From positions 87,846 through 151,845 of the forward strand of contig NZ_AZDV01000023.1 of NCBI RefSeq assembly GCF_001434835.1: a stretch of DNA of 64,000 nucleotides, in the 5' to 3' direction. Shown one piece after another: positions 8,698 to 16,818 of this stretch. The notes beneath the pieces are model-generated. The model made no database searches. It saw only the letters and a list, made by a program, of their open reading frames with translations, and was not told the origin of the DNA. The first letter of the stretch is position 1, and each line of letters begins with the position of its first letter. Origin of the DNA: Levilactobacillus acidifarinae DSM 19394 = JCM 15949. GTDB lineage: Bacteria > Bacillota > Bacilli > Lactobacillales > Lactobacillaceae. The translations under genes were made by a program, and so were the position numbers.

Positions 8698-9261
8698 ATG
8701 GCAAACGAAGTTGATGTTAGAAAGCACGTTGAAAAGTTGCAAGTTCAATTGGAAGTAAAGCTAAAGGGTGAAGACACCTATTGGTCCAAACAGGTCTGGG
8801 ATGAATCGAAGCCGTTAGTCTTAGTATTAGCCAACTACCCCACAGACGCGAACCTACTAAAGGGTGACCTGACGGGAATGTTGATTCGCAATAGTGTAGT
8901 CGAGATGGGCCGATTTGGTGGTCTGATAATCGCTAATCTGTTTACCCGACCAGTGAAATATCCATCAGACAAAAGCTTATCGGTCGCCTATGCCGAAGAT
9001 GGGATGGTTGAACTGGTAAAGGCCGCAAAAGAGGCTGACCGGATCATTATCGCAACGGGATCGTTACCTAGTCGTTCGTTAGTCGCTCAGGCCCGAATGG
9101 GTGAATTCTGGAATCATTGTAAGCAGGAACACCTAGAAAAGCGAGTAACAATCTTGGTGAACGGTAAGGGTAAGGCAGTCCACCCCTTGGCGATTCGTAA
9201 TGAACCCTGGCAATTTACAGGATGGAATGCAGATTGGATGAAAGGAGAAAGTAAGCAATGA
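8698..9261 (+). CDS. DUF1643 family protein
   Basis: 187 residues matching the DUF1643 pattern: LVLVLANYPTDAN near residue 40 (family 'LNPSTAD'-like), a RNSVVEMGRFGGLIIANLFT core, an ADRIIIATGSLP strand and a C-terminal VHPLAI motif. The biochemical activity of this family is not established as far as I know. Its stop overlaps the start of integrase 2 (ATGA at 9258), so the two are one transcriptional and translational unit. Ribosome site GAGGAGC lies 12 bases before the ATG. DUF1643 genes are common in phages and islands. Confidence 0.75.
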   Translation: MANEVDVRKHVEKLQVQLEVKLKGEDTYWSKQVWDESKPLVLVLANYPTDANLLKGDLTGMLIRNSVVEMGRFGGLIIANLFTRPVKYPSDKSLSVAYAEDGMVELVKAAKEADRIIIATGSLPSRSLVAQARMGEFWNHCKQEHLEKRVTILVNGKGKAVHPLAIRNEPWQFTGWNADWMKGESKQ

Positions 9262-10391
9262 GTGAAATCGTCACTAATCGACTGAAGAGTGGGAAGTCTT
9301 ATAAGGCTATTTTTACAATGGGCTCAGGTAAAGACCGACTACGTAAGTCGAAGACCTTTTCAGAGTTGCGGTCGGCTAAGACGTGGTTACATGAACTTGA
9401 ATTAGCCTCCGACCGTGGAACAACTTTTGATATGGCGAGGTGGACGTTTTTGGATTATTACAAGCACTGGGTTGAAATCTACAAGAAGCCATTTGTAACG
9501 CCGAATACACTGTACACTTACACGATCAGTTACCAACACTTTCAGGAGTTCTTCGCGGGCGTTCGACTAGAGGACCTAACTAGAAATCTTATTCAAAAGT
9601 ACTTCAATCAGCTTGATATGAGTCACGAAACATCGCGTAAGGATCTAATCCATATTCGTTCATGTTTGCGCGACGCGGTCAGCGACGGGGTACTTATGCG
9701 TAATGCGGCGACTGGTAGTATTCGAATCATTGCTGATCCCGCTAAGACTAAATCAGATGATAAGAAATTTATGGCTATCGCGGACTATCGTAAAGTTCGC
9801 GATTTCTTGTTGGACTATAACTACGACATGAACGACGTCAATCGTCTAGCCTTAATGATTATTTCCCAGACGGCATTACGAGTAGGAGAGTGCTTAGCCC
9901 TAAAGTATGACGACGTTGACTTCTTACACGGGACTGTCCGAGTTGATGAGTCCTGGGATAGTAAGCACCAGTACCTAAAGGAACCCAAGACGGAGCATGC
10001 TAAAAGGACGTTGCCGTTATCGGCCAAGGCCTTAGCGATTTTAAGACAGTGGATTGGGTATCATCGGGCGACACTATTCAAATTAGGGATAGCCAATCCC
10101 CAACACTTTCTGTTACTGAATCGCCGTGGTCGATTACCAGTCGCAGGCAATGTGAACACGTCGTACCATCAGTTGCAAATTCGACTGGGAATTACACCGA
10201 AGTACAGTACCCACACACTCCGGCACACATTAGCGAGCATGATGATTACTGAAAAGGACATCTCAATCAGTTACATTTCCCGGTACCTTGGGCATGCAAG
10301 TACCATGATTACCGAAAAATATTATATAGGACTTTTGCCTGAACAAGAGACGGTTGGTCGCCAACAGGTATTAGCTGTAATTAACCAATAG
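9258..10391 (+). CDS. int: Tyrosine recombinase (phage integrase family), integrase 2
   Basis: 377 residues with a complete catalytic set: Arg208 (TALRVGECLAL), His319/Arg322/His323 (HTLRH), His346 (LGHAST) and Tyr355 or Tyr356 (EKYYIG). Same domain order and nearly the same length as integrase 1, but clearly diverged across the whole protein, so they are old paralogues or come from two different elements rather than a recent duplication. ATGA overlap with the DUF1643 gene. Probably acts on an attachment site distinct from or related to that of integrase 1. Confidence 0.92.
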   Translation: MSEIVTNRLKSGKSYKAIFTMGSGKDRLRKSKTFSELRSAKTWLHELELASDRGTTFDMARWTFLDYYKHWVEIYKKPFVTPNTLYTYTISYQHFQEFFAGVRLEDLTRNLIQKYFNQLDMSHETSRKDLIHIRSCLRDAVSDGVLMRNAATGSIRIIADPAKTKSDDKKFMAIADYRKVRDFLLDYNYDMNDVNRLALMIISQTALRVGECLALKYDDVDFLHGTVRVDESWDSKHQYLKEPKTEHAKRTLPLSAKALAILRQWIGYHRATLFKLGIANPQHFLLLNRRGRLPVAGNVNTSYHQLQIRLGITPKYSTHTLRHTLASMMITEKDISISYISRYLGHASTMITEKYYIGLLPEQETVGRQQVLAVINQ

Positions 10392-10503
10392 ATAATTTCA
10401 TGGTTAAACGTCCACCCGTATTCCTTTATAAGGTCTAGTTCTAGTGCTGTTCCGGATGGCAAGCGTATTCACTAATATTAAGACTAAAGGTGGTGATGAT
10501 GAG

Positions 10504-10767
10504 ATGGATAGCAAGGTGGACGTGACGGTGCTGCACCGATTCTATCGAGAATTGGATGAATTAGTTGGGGAGGAGGCGATGTTAACCATCTATCAGCAAT
10601 ATAAGGGGATGCAAATGACGATTCCGACGCATTTGTATGATCGAGAGTTAACGGCTAAGAAAGTTCTAACTGAATACAACGGTAGTAATCAGCAGGCCTT
10701 AGCGCGTAAGTACGGTTACTCGCAAAAATGGATTCAGCGGGTCATTCATCAACATAATAAAAAATAA
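10504..10767 (+). CDS. Mor-like transcription regulator
   Basis: 87 residues from ATG 10504; earlier in-frame starts (GTG 10444, ATG 10456) have no ribosome site, whereas AGGTGG precedes 10504. The pattern LHRFYRELDELVGEEAMLTIYQQYKGMQMTIPTHLYDR followed by ALARKYGYSQKWIQRVIHQH fits the Mor/C family of phage activators: an N-terminal dimerisation helix and a C-terminal HTH. It may activate cargo promoters. Confidence 0.75.
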   Translation: MDSKVDVTVLHRFYRELDELVGEEAMLTIYQQYKGMQMTIPTHLYDRELTAKKVLTEYNGSNQQALARKYGYSQKWIQRVIHQHNKK

Positions 10768-10786
10768 TTTTTGAGGAGTGTTTAGT

Positions 10787-11320
10787 ATGAAGTTTTGTCC
10801 AAATTGTGGTCATCAATTAGAGGAAGGTGCGAAGTTCTGTCCAGCATGTGGCGCTCAACTAACCACAGAGAGCGACCAAGCTAGTAAGAAAGCATCAGTT
10901 GAACAACCAGAGGTAGCAGCTGAGACTACCGTAGATAGCAACGATAACAAAACTGAAAATAGTTATGAAGAACATCGTGAATCTCAAAATGACCAGGTGA
11001 ATCAACAACAGTTAGGTTTCGTCGGTAGTGTTCAGTATGTCTTAAAGCACGCGTTTGAGTTCAACGGTGATGTTCCAGAAAGTCGAAAGTCAGTTTTCTG
11101 GTGGGCAGCTTTGGCAGTTATGATTTTTGATTGTGTGGTTATTCTAATTCCTGGAATTGGGTGGTTACTAGGTTGGGCGGCCGATGTGTTACTAATCTCA
11201 GCAACCATGCGGCGATTAACCTATATTGGTCAAAATCCCAAATTAGGTTGGTTAATGGTCGTTCCAGCCATTTATGCTTGGCCGTTGGTGTTAATGCTTT
11301 TTGATAAGAAGGCGGAATAG
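10787..11320 (+). CDS. Zinc-ribbon membrane protein
   Basis: 177 residues. The N-terminus is a zinc ribbon with two CxxC knuckles (CPNCGH and CPACGA). A Gln/Asn/Glu-rich linker of about 60 residues follows, then three hydrophobic segments (AALAVMIFDCVVILIPGIG, a GWAADVLLI stretch, and LMVVPAIYAWPLVLMLF) typical of DUF805-like small membrane proteins. Start ATG 10787 is preceded by GAGGAG. The next gene, 3 bases after the stop, also encodes a one-pass membrane protein, so they form an operon, perhaps sensing envelope stress; function unknown. Confidence 0.7.
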   Translation: MKFCPNCGHQLEEGAKFCPACGAQLTTESDQASKKASVEQPEVAAETTVDSNDNKTENSYEEHRESQNDQVNQQQLGFVGSVQYVLKHAFEFNGDVPESRKSVFWWAALAVMIFDCVVILIPGIGWLLGWAADVLLISATMRRLTYIGQNPKLGWLMVVPAIYAWPLVLMLFDKKAE

Positions 11321-11323
11321 AAG

Positions 11324-11921
11324 ATGAAGAAAAAGGATATTGTTGCCTTAGTAATTGCCGTTGTCGTTGTTCTGATAGGTGGTGGTCTGTTCATTAAGAC
11401 CCGGGTCGCCGTGTCAGAGAACCGGTTGGCAAGTAACATCACTAAGGCTGTTCAAAATAAGGATGGCGCACTCTTTCTCAAGCAATTCTCCAAGGATAAT
11501 CAAGATATTAAGTTTAGCGATATTGGGGCTCAGAGTGTTGTCAAAGATATGCATGATAATGCGACAGACCCGACTAGCGAGATCGGTAAGATTATCACTG
11601 ATGGTCGTTGCTGGAACTAAGGTTGATTATACTTTTAAGGTTGAGAGCAAAAAGGTCATGGGTCTCTTTACAAGTTACTATTTGACGACGCGGAAGTCCC
11701 CAATCCAAGTGACAAATTATACGGGGTATGGGAATGACATGACCATCAAGATGACGAGTGGTGGTAAGAACCAGACCATCACGAAGAGTCAGTTAAGCAG
11801 TGGCCTCTTTCCAGGGCGATATGATTTTGATATTACCTCTGGTGGCGCCGACGATGGGAGTTACTGGGTACGGGTAGCCGGTGACGGTGGTCCAATTGAA
11901 TTATCTGTTACAGAGTACTAG
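11324..11921 (+). pseudogene. Membrane-anchored TcaA-like protein, frameshifted
   Basis: The first frame (11324-11620) encodes a short cytoplasmic start, one transmembrane helix (IVALVIAVVVVLIGGGLFI) and the beginning of an extracytoplasmic domain, then stops. The +1 frame continues the same protein without a break from about 11600 to the stop at 11921 (AGTKVDYTFKVESKKVMG ... PIELSVTEY). A one-base gain near 11600-11607 therefore splits the gene. The TM helix plus small-domain layout after a zinc-ribbon gene resembles TcaA/YvbJ-type proteins. A terminator follows. Confidence 0.7.
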
Positions 11922-11935
11922 CACTTATTGCATGA

Positions 11936-11977
11936 AAGAAGGGTATCAGCCTGAGATGGTTGATACCCTTCTTTTTA
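11936..11977 (+). terminator. Terminator after the frameshifted gene
   Basis: Perfect 13-bp arms AAGAAGGGTATCA 11936-11948 and TGATACCCTTCTT 11961-11973, then T residues. Confidence 0.92.
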
Positions 11978-11995
11978 ATTTGGAGGTGATGTGTC

Positions 11996-12322
11996 ATGGA
12001 ATTACAAGAGGTTAAGATTAAGAGTTTTCCGCTGAATGATGATAATTCTGAGTGGTTAGCGTCTAAGGTGATTGGAATTTTTGAGAATTCGTATCCTAAT
12101 AAGGTTAGCCAGATTGATGTGGTTGAACAAGAGGGTACCAGTTGGCTAGAACAACTCGAACCACAACTATTTACGATTACCACCGCAGTCTTTAAGAACT
12201 GTCGAATTTGGCATATCTGGTATGGTACTGTTTCACCGGAAAAGCATGAAATTGATGCGATTGGCTGGGACAGTAACCTGAAAAAGTGGGTATGGGAATC
12301 GGCGGTATTGGTGAAGAACTGA
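11996..12322 (+). CDS. Hypothetical protein, 108 aa
   Basis: Strong ribosome site GGAGGTGAT 5-13 bases before the ATG. Soluble alpha/beta protein with the segments LFTITTAVFKNCRIWHIWYGTV and AIGWDSNLKKWVW. No family recognised. It lies between two terminator-like hairpins, so it is probably expressed on its own. Confidence 0.6.
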   Translation: MELQEVKIKSFPLNDDNSEWLASKVIGIFENSYPNKVSQIDVVEQEGTSWLEQLEPQLFTITTAVFKNCRIWHIWYGTVSPEKHEIDAIGWDSNLKKWVWESAVLVKN

Positions 12323-12397
12323 GAAAGTTCACTGACTCTTAGTAGAGTTGGTGGGCTTTTTCTATGTTCCTATGATCCGGTAGGGAGGTTATTATCG

Positions 12398-12706
12398 ATG
12401 ACTGATGAAAAGATGTGGTATGACTGGATACGTCATCAGATGGCTAAAGTCAGTGGACAGAAGTTGGGTCAATTAGGTAGTGAAGCCACGTTGTTAGAGT
12501 TGTCCGAACTAGATACAACATTACTTCCCAAAGAAGTGGATATGACTGATTGGCCTCGACAAGTTGTTGTTTACACTTACAGCAATGGGAGCCTGGATGT
12601 TTTGGGATACGTGATTAGTAGTGTCGAGTTAGATGTCCTCTACTTGGCAGGTGTTGTTGTGGATGGTGAACTTCGCTGGTCACAGATTGGTGGTGAATCT
12701 GAATGA
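12398..12706 (+). CDS. Hypothetical protein, 102 aa
   Basis: Preceded by GGGAGG 12 bases upstream. Acidic protein with beta-rich C-terminal half (RQVVVYTYSNGSLDVLGYVI, LDVLYLAGVVVDGELRW). No family recognised. Its TGA overlaps the ATG of the 37-residue gene that follows, so the two are translationally coupled. Confidence 0.6.
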   Translation: MTDEKMWYDWIRHQMAKVSGQKLGQLGSEATLLELSELDTTLLPKEVDMTDWPRQVVVYTYSNGSLDVLGYVISSVELDVLYLAGVVVDGELRWSQIGGESE

Positions 12707-12816
12707 AGGTGAATGTATACTTGCTGAAGCGAATTGTGTTGAAGATGGGCGCAGCTATTATTGTTGAACTGGTGCGAGTTGTGGATCAACGGGCCAAGGC
12801 AGCCAAGAAAGGATAA
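12703..12816 (+). CDS. 37-residue basic amphipathic protein, coupled to upstream gene
   Basis: ATG 12703 overlaps the stop of the preceding gene (ATGA). The product begins MKVNVYLLKRIVLKMGAAII and ends AKAAKKG: a hydrophobic/basic helix with a lysine-rich tail, which could be membrane-associated. Short length makes it uncertain, but the coupling and the terminator directly after the stop argue that it is translated. Confidence 0.5.
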   Translation: MKVNVYLLKRIVLKMGAAIIVELVRVVDQRAKAAKKG

Positions 12817-12824
12817 CCTAAAAT

Positions 12825-12857
12825 ACTGGGAGCAATAATGCTTCCGGTGTTTTTTTT
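12825..12857 (+). terminator. Terminator after the 37-residue gene
   Basis: Stem ACTGGGAGC 12825-12833 with GCTTCCGGT 12840-12848 (fully paired counting two G-U pairs) and a run of eight T. Confidence 0.8.
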
Positions 12858-13032
12858 AGCGGTTCATCTATGTTGTATATGAATTTGATGTGAGGTACTA
12901 TATATGGTGCTGCTGTAAATCAGTTATGAGATCATAAGATTTACCCTAATTGATGGTTTTCTATAGTATTTGGGTCAAAAAACATAATCGTTTTCTTAAA
13001 TAGCTAGCTGTATTTTACGAGAGGGTGTTCAT

Positions 13033-14418
13033 ATGAGAAAAAGGATGGATCGTAGTGCTCGTGGACTTTTCATAAAAAGTAATTACCTAAGGTCGCCTAA
13101 GGAAAATGAGTGCATCCGAAAAAAATTATTAAAAGATGATTACCGTAAAATATTGACAACTGACGAAAATACACGAATTGATGATAATTTTGAGATGTGG
13201 ATTACTCAATGTCGAAAAGAATGGTCTAAATTTGGGCGTCATAATCCGGTTAAAATAAAAAAGGATGATCCAGAAACACATTGTCAAATGTGTCATCAAA
13301 AGTTATCAAGTAAAAAATATCGAGTGAAGAATAGTTACACTGACGAGATACTATGGATTGGTGCTGACTGTTTTGAAAAAATTATCAACAATGTGGAAGG
13401 CCTACTAGGGGCTGGCTACAATCAAGAACAGGCAAGAAAATTTGAATTATTTAAGCGCGAAAATCCAGAAATTATTTCTTTTGTGAGTGATAAGTTATCA
13501 GATAATGCACTTTATATCCTACCAAAATACATCATGGATCATGAAGCGAACGTTCTTTCTGAAATTCGTAAATATGTCAAATATCATGTTATTAGTGGTT
13601 CTGATTCCAACTCGAAATTGGAAGATATATATTCCGAGATAAATAAGGTTTCAGTCAGAATTAAAAACTTCATTCAAAGATCAAATCCGGTTAAAAATAT
13701 TTCAAGTGATTGGGCCAAACAAATCATCAATTTACAAGCAGGTGGTAAAAGGATTATTAACAGTATCTCTGAAAATAATGGAGAGATTGATAAAAATATT
13801 GCCTCACGTATAAAGTTTCATCCGTTTCTAGTGCAATATGTTAATGGGATGAATTCAAAATGGAATGATTTACACTTTGGTGTTAGAGGGAATAGTGGTA
13901 TTACCATTACAACAATGTTTGATAACAAAACATTTGTAATCGACGTACCATCTGAAGTAGTGATTAGCAAACTAGGATATCCAGGTAGTTTTAATGATGT
14001 AAATAGTAGTCAAGATTTGCTGAACGTTTTGACGTATAGGGGAGCTACAGTGAATGATTCTGATACTAGACGTAATCTACAACTGATAGCATTCGAGTCA
14101 TTCAAAAGGTCTCACTACTCTAGGCATGACTTTAGCTTAGGAGAAGTAACCAAGTATATTTCAGAGCGTGAAAGACAAATGACGGATAAAACGCATGTCT
14201 CGAAAAAGCGATTTGAAAGTAAGGCTAGAAAATCGGTGTTTTATCAAGTGGGGAACTACTATGTGGATTTAAATGTTGATGAGTTGCAGCAGTTTGGAAT
14301 GTGGACACTAGAGAGCCATAAATTTATGGTCTCCGATACTCTGTTAGCTCAACAAGCAAAGGTGTCTAAGGATGAAATATTAGATGACTTTTATCAAGAT
14401 ATGCAGTTCGCTAATTAG
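13033..14418 (+). CDS. Orphan protein with zinc-finger-like cysteines, 461 aa
   Basis: ATG 13033 has a GAGGG ribosome site. Residues 83-113 contain a probable metal site: His83, Cys84-x2-Cys87-His88 ... Cys113 in ETHCQMCHQKL and WIGADCFEKI, a pattern seen in uncharacterised phage or island proteins. The remaining 350 residues are mainly helical with a beta segment (GITITTMFDNKTFVIDVPSE); no enzyme motif recognised. AT-rich codon use as in other cargo genes. It precedes the HEPN-like gene by 95 bases on the same strand; the two may be functionally linked but have separate ribosome sites. Confidence 0.75.
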   Translation: MRKRMDRSARGLFIKSNYLRSPKENECIRKKLLKDDYRKILTTDENTRIDDNFEMWITQCRKEWSKFGRHNPVKIKKDDPETHCQMCHQKLSSKKYRVKNSYTDEILWIGADCFEKIINNVEGLLGAGYNQEQARKFELFKRENPEIISFVSDKLSDNALYILPKYIMDHEANVLSEIRKYVKYHVISGSDSNSKLEDIYSEINKVSVRIKNFIQRSNPVKNISSDWAKQIINLQAGGKRIINSISENNGEIDKNIASRIKFHPFLVQYVNGMNSKWNDLHFGVRGNSGITITTMFDNKTFVIDVPSEVVISKLGYPGSFNDVNSSQDLLNVLTYRGATVNDSDTRRNLQLIAFESFKRSHYSRHDFSLGEVTKYISERERQMTDKTHVSKKRFESKARKSVFYQVGNYYVDLNVDELQQFGMWTLESHKFMVSDTLLAQQAKVSKDEILDDFYQDMQFAN

Positions 14419-14513
14419 GCTATTGAGCGTTTGTGAAATAGCATTGGCGTATATATAATTAAACCGGACTAGCGAAGGCAGAAAGGGTACAAACGAAAGG
14501 TATTGATTTAGAG

Positions 14514-15644
14514 ATGCTATGGCCGGATGAAAAACTTGATTTGTGGAAAGTGTCTACAGATTTCCCGACAAGGGGGATTCAGTGGGAGCATAATTATCGG
14601 AATGATTATCTTAACTTAGCATTACAATACAAAATGGCTGGGGTAGATGTCTTAAACGAAATTATTAATTCTGGTCATGACAATAGTAAGGAAGATACCT
14701 GGTTTCTTGCTGGAAGTTTTATGTTACGACAGTCCATTGAGTTGATTCTTAAAGCAAAAGCATGTGAAGTAATTACTGAGAACCAGCTTATTCAAGCAGA
14801 GTTTAGAAGTAACGCGCATAACCTGACTGAAGTTTTAGAGCTAGTTCTTCGAGAAGGCGGCAATGAATTTTCAGCTACAGAGTTACAGTGGCTAAAGGAA
14901 TATTTCGTTAGTGTGGAACGTATTGATGAAAAATCTGAGTTCTTCAGATACCCGCTCAATACAGGATTCTTGAAAATTTACTCAGGTACGTTTTTGGATA
15001 TTCGTAAAATTGCAAATCGAATGTTGTTAGCTTTTTCAATCGTTTATAACTCATTTAAATCTGCAAAGAAAATAGAGTATAATCTGTCAGAATTACAACA
15101 GACAACTGAATTCTTTTCATTTAGTGATACTGGAATAGGTAATTTTAGGATTGGATGGGGATTTAACCCTGAAAGATTCTATAATGTTATTGAAGGATAC
15201 TCTGAGGTAAGCGAGTTCCTGGTTTCTGTTGAGGAGCGAAGAAAGCAAGATTACTTCTTATTTCCAGTAATGTTTTCTCTAAGACACTTGTTGGAGCTAG
15301 AACTAACCCGATTTGCTGAGTACGATCTTTCTGATATTCTAGTAAAGAGAATTAAAAGTAAAAGTCATAGATTGTATAAAGATTTATGGATGCGACTGAG
15401 GCCAGCCATTGAAGGCAGTATGGGTAATTCAGTTCTGTTGGATAATGTTGAAAATGTAATAGTGGAATTGGACTCCATAGACCGTAAGGGAGATTTTTTT
15501 CGATATCCTATGGGATATAACTTTGAGTATCATGAGTTTTCAAATGACGTTGATGTAAATCATGTTTTGGTATGCATTCTTAGTGTCGTTAACTTTTTTG
15601 AAGGAATCGATGGCATTTTTTCTACTAAGTTTAACAAAAGGTAA
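14514..15644 (+). CDS. Protein with two HEPN-like repeats, 376 aa
   Basis: Two halves show the same motif order. Half 1: LRQSIELILK (Arg72, Glu76, Lys80), His102-N-Leu, then EFFRYP (143-147). Half 2: LRHLLELEL (Arg257, Glu261), His285-Arg-Leu, then DFFRYP (328-332). A helical region with Arg and Glu on one helix, a following His-x-Leu and the FRYP motif is what I associate with HEPN-type all-helical domains, many of which are RNases in defence or toxin systems. The canonical Rx4-6H motif is not obvious. Soluble; ribosome site weak (GAAAGG, 13 bases upstream). Last gene of cargo 1. Confidence 0.6.
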   Translation: MLWPDEKLDLWKVSTDFPTRGIQWEHNYRNDYLNLALQYKMAGVDVLNEIINSGHDNSKEDTWFLAGSFMLRQSIELILKAKACEVITENQLIQAEFRSNAHNLTEVLELVLREGGNEFSATELQWLKEYFVSVERIDEKSEFFRYPLNTGFLKIYSGTFLDIRKIANRMLLAFSIVYNSFKSAKKIEYNLSELQQTTEFFSFSDTGIGNFRIGWGFNPERFYNVIEGYSEVSEFLVSVEERRKQDYFLFPVMFSLRHLLELELTRFAEYDLSDILVKRIKSKSHRLYKDLWMRLRPAIEGSMGNSVLLDNVENVIVELDSIDRKGDFFRYPMGYNFEYHEFSNDVDVNHVLVCILSVVNFFEGIDGIFSTKFNKR

Positions 15645-15737
15645 AAATCATAATATTTTATATGGGTAAAGACTAGTAAAAATGCGGTTTTGGGTGAACT
15701 GAGTTTGGTTAGAACTAATGATATTTAGGTAATTATT

Positions 15738-16031
15738 TTGTCACTAGGATGACCCGAACGTACTAGCATAAGCCTTGGTATTGATGACTTTATATATCTT
15801 CATGCGGGCATTAAGGCTCCATTCTGGGAAGACCAAATCGCCCCTAAGTTGCTGGATGGCAAGAACGTCATCATTGCAGCCCACGGTAACTCATTACGTG
15901 CTTTAAGCAAGTACATCGAACGGATTTCTGATGACGACATCATGAATCTTGAAATGGCTACTGGTGAACCAGTGGTTTACGACTTCGATGACAAGTTAAA
16001 CATGACTAACAAGACTAAGTTGGGCAAGTAG
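15738..16031 (+). pseudogene. gpmA: gpmA 3'-end fragment, copy 2 (displaced phosphoglycerate mutase tail)
   Basis: From about 15819 the frame encodes the C-terminus of 2,3-bisphosphoglycerate-dependent phosphoglycerate mutase: [16 protein letters not shown], the [15 protein letters not shown] catalytic-His region, ISDDDIMNLEMATGEPVVY and the terminal KLGK, with normal stop 16029-16031. The N-terminal two thirds are absent. 80 bases upstream (15738-15818) also match the second fragment at 20918 without gaps. No start codon with ribosome site, so it is not expected to be expressed as an enzyme. It marks the right edge of cargo 1. Confidence 0.85.
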
Positions 16032-16046
16032 TCCAAATTAGTTAAG

Positions 16047-16078
16047 GCCGATCCGGCTTAGGCAGGGTCGGCTTTTTC
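16047..16078 (+). terminator. gpmA-type terminator, copy 2
   Basis: GCCGATCC 16047-16054 pairs with GGGTCGGC 16065-16072 and is followed by TTTTT. Same hairpin at 21228. Confidence 0.85.
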
Positions 16079-16097
16079 GTGGGGAAAATGTAAAAGA

Positions 16098-16220
16098 GTG
16101 TGCCGAAGGGCGGTTAGTCAGCGAGCATTAACGTCATTAGGGTGATTAGCCGGGGCTTGGCTAATTGGCCTAATGGGGTTAAGCGGAGCTGGCTGCCCGG
16201 TAGGTGCACGTTTCGACACC
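16098..16220 (+). ncRNA. Conserved structured RNA leader upstream of ORF A, copy 2
   Basis: Nested helices can be drawn: P1 GTGTGCC 16098-16104 with GGTGCAC 16203-16209; P2 GGGC 16108-16111 with GCCC 16195-16198 and GTCAGC 16117-16122 with GCTGGC 16188-16193; P3 TTAAC 16128-16132 with GTTAA 16178-16182 and CATTAGG 16135-16141 with CCTAATG 16169-16175; P4 GATTAGCC 16144-16151 with GGCTAATT 16159-16166. In the copy at 21280 P4 carries two double compensatory changes. After P1, GGTG 16203-16206 could instead pair with CACC 16217-16220. It lies after a terminator and 74 bases before the ORF A start: a candidate cis-regulatory RNA. No known riboswitch class recognised. Confidence 0.65.
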
Positions 16221-16293
16221 AGTGGTCACTAATTGGTCACTTTTGGTCGTTGGATTTGAGTTGCTTGGGACCGTTCGAAGGAGGATTCTTTTA

Positions 16294-16512
16294 ATGTATG
16301 AGGTTGACGAATTATTAGAAGCTAAGCGTCAAATTGACTCAACGTTGCATAAGATTCGGGAGGTCGTGAAGACCTTTGAAGCTAAAGAGAACCCTAGCCG
16401 GTATAAGTCCCAACTGACCTTAGCGAAACGGCGATTGAAGGCTTTCGGGATAGCTAATCAGCTGATTGAGGATAAACTGTTCGAGCTAAAGAATGACCAT
16501 GACGAGCACTAA
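16294..16512 (+). CDS. Conserved small helical protein 'ORF A', copy 2
   Basis: 72 residues from ATG 16294, chosen because AAGGAGG lies 9 bases upstream; an upstream in-frame GTG at 16204 falls inside the RNA leader. The sequence (MYEVDELLEAKRQIDSTLHK ... ANQLIEDKL) is almost entirely helical with heptad-like leucines and many charged residues, suggesting a small coiled-coil or helical bundle. A near-identical copy is at 21476. First gene of the A-B-C operon downstream of the structured leader. Function unknown. Confidence 0.7.
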   Translation: MYEVDELLEAKRQIDSTLHKIREVVKTFEAKENPSRYKSQLTLAKRRLKAFGIANQLIEDKLFELKNDHDEH

Positions 16513-16560
16513 ACAGATACTATGCTATACACAACTATAAGAGCAGAAAAGAGATTGAAT

Positions 16561-16818
16561 TTGGCAGTTAAAGAAGTTACGCAAGTTGAAATGATGAAGA
16601 TTATCGCGTTGTTCCGTAAGGAAGGGTTCAAGGGTGAGTACGAAGACTTCCAACGGGTTAGTGGTACTGATCGCGAGTTCTTTGTAGTAATGTCTAACGA
16701 ACAGGGAGTTAAGGCCTTGTTCCGGGCTAGTCTGATGCTGAATGCGGTGCAGTTTCAGTATGTGTTGGACGACAAGCATACGTTCGTCCAAGAGGGACAG
16801 GGCGCCGATGCCAGCTAA
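16561..16818 (+). CDS. Conserved small protein 'ORF B', copy 2
   Basis: Likely starts at TTG 16561 (AAGAGA six bases upstream), giving LAVKEVTQVEMMKIIALF...; ATG 16591 is an alternative. The C-terminal part VVMSNEQGVKALFRASLMLN...EGQGADAS is nearly identical to copies at 1 and 21733. It starts 48 bases after ORF A and overlaps ORF C by 11 bases. The three copies are more conserved than ORF C, suggesting continued selection on this gene. Function unknown. Confidence 0.65.
   Translation: MAVKEVTQVEMMKIIALFRKEGFKGEYEDFQRVSGTDREFFVVMSNEQGVKALFRASLMLNAVQFQYVLDDKHTFVQEGQGADAS

Noticed and set aside
15849..16031. Treating the gpmA tail as a small gene
   Set aside because: It starts at a TTG inside a conserved enzyme C-terminus without a ribosome site; better explained as a displaced gene end.
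16098..16220. Lysine or glycine riboswitch, or T-box
   Set aside because: GCCGAAGGG and GCTGG recall parts of lysine and glycine aptamers, but the remaining conserved boxes (including the AACTCTCAGG of glycine and the T-box AGGGTGG) are absent and the helices are arranged differently.
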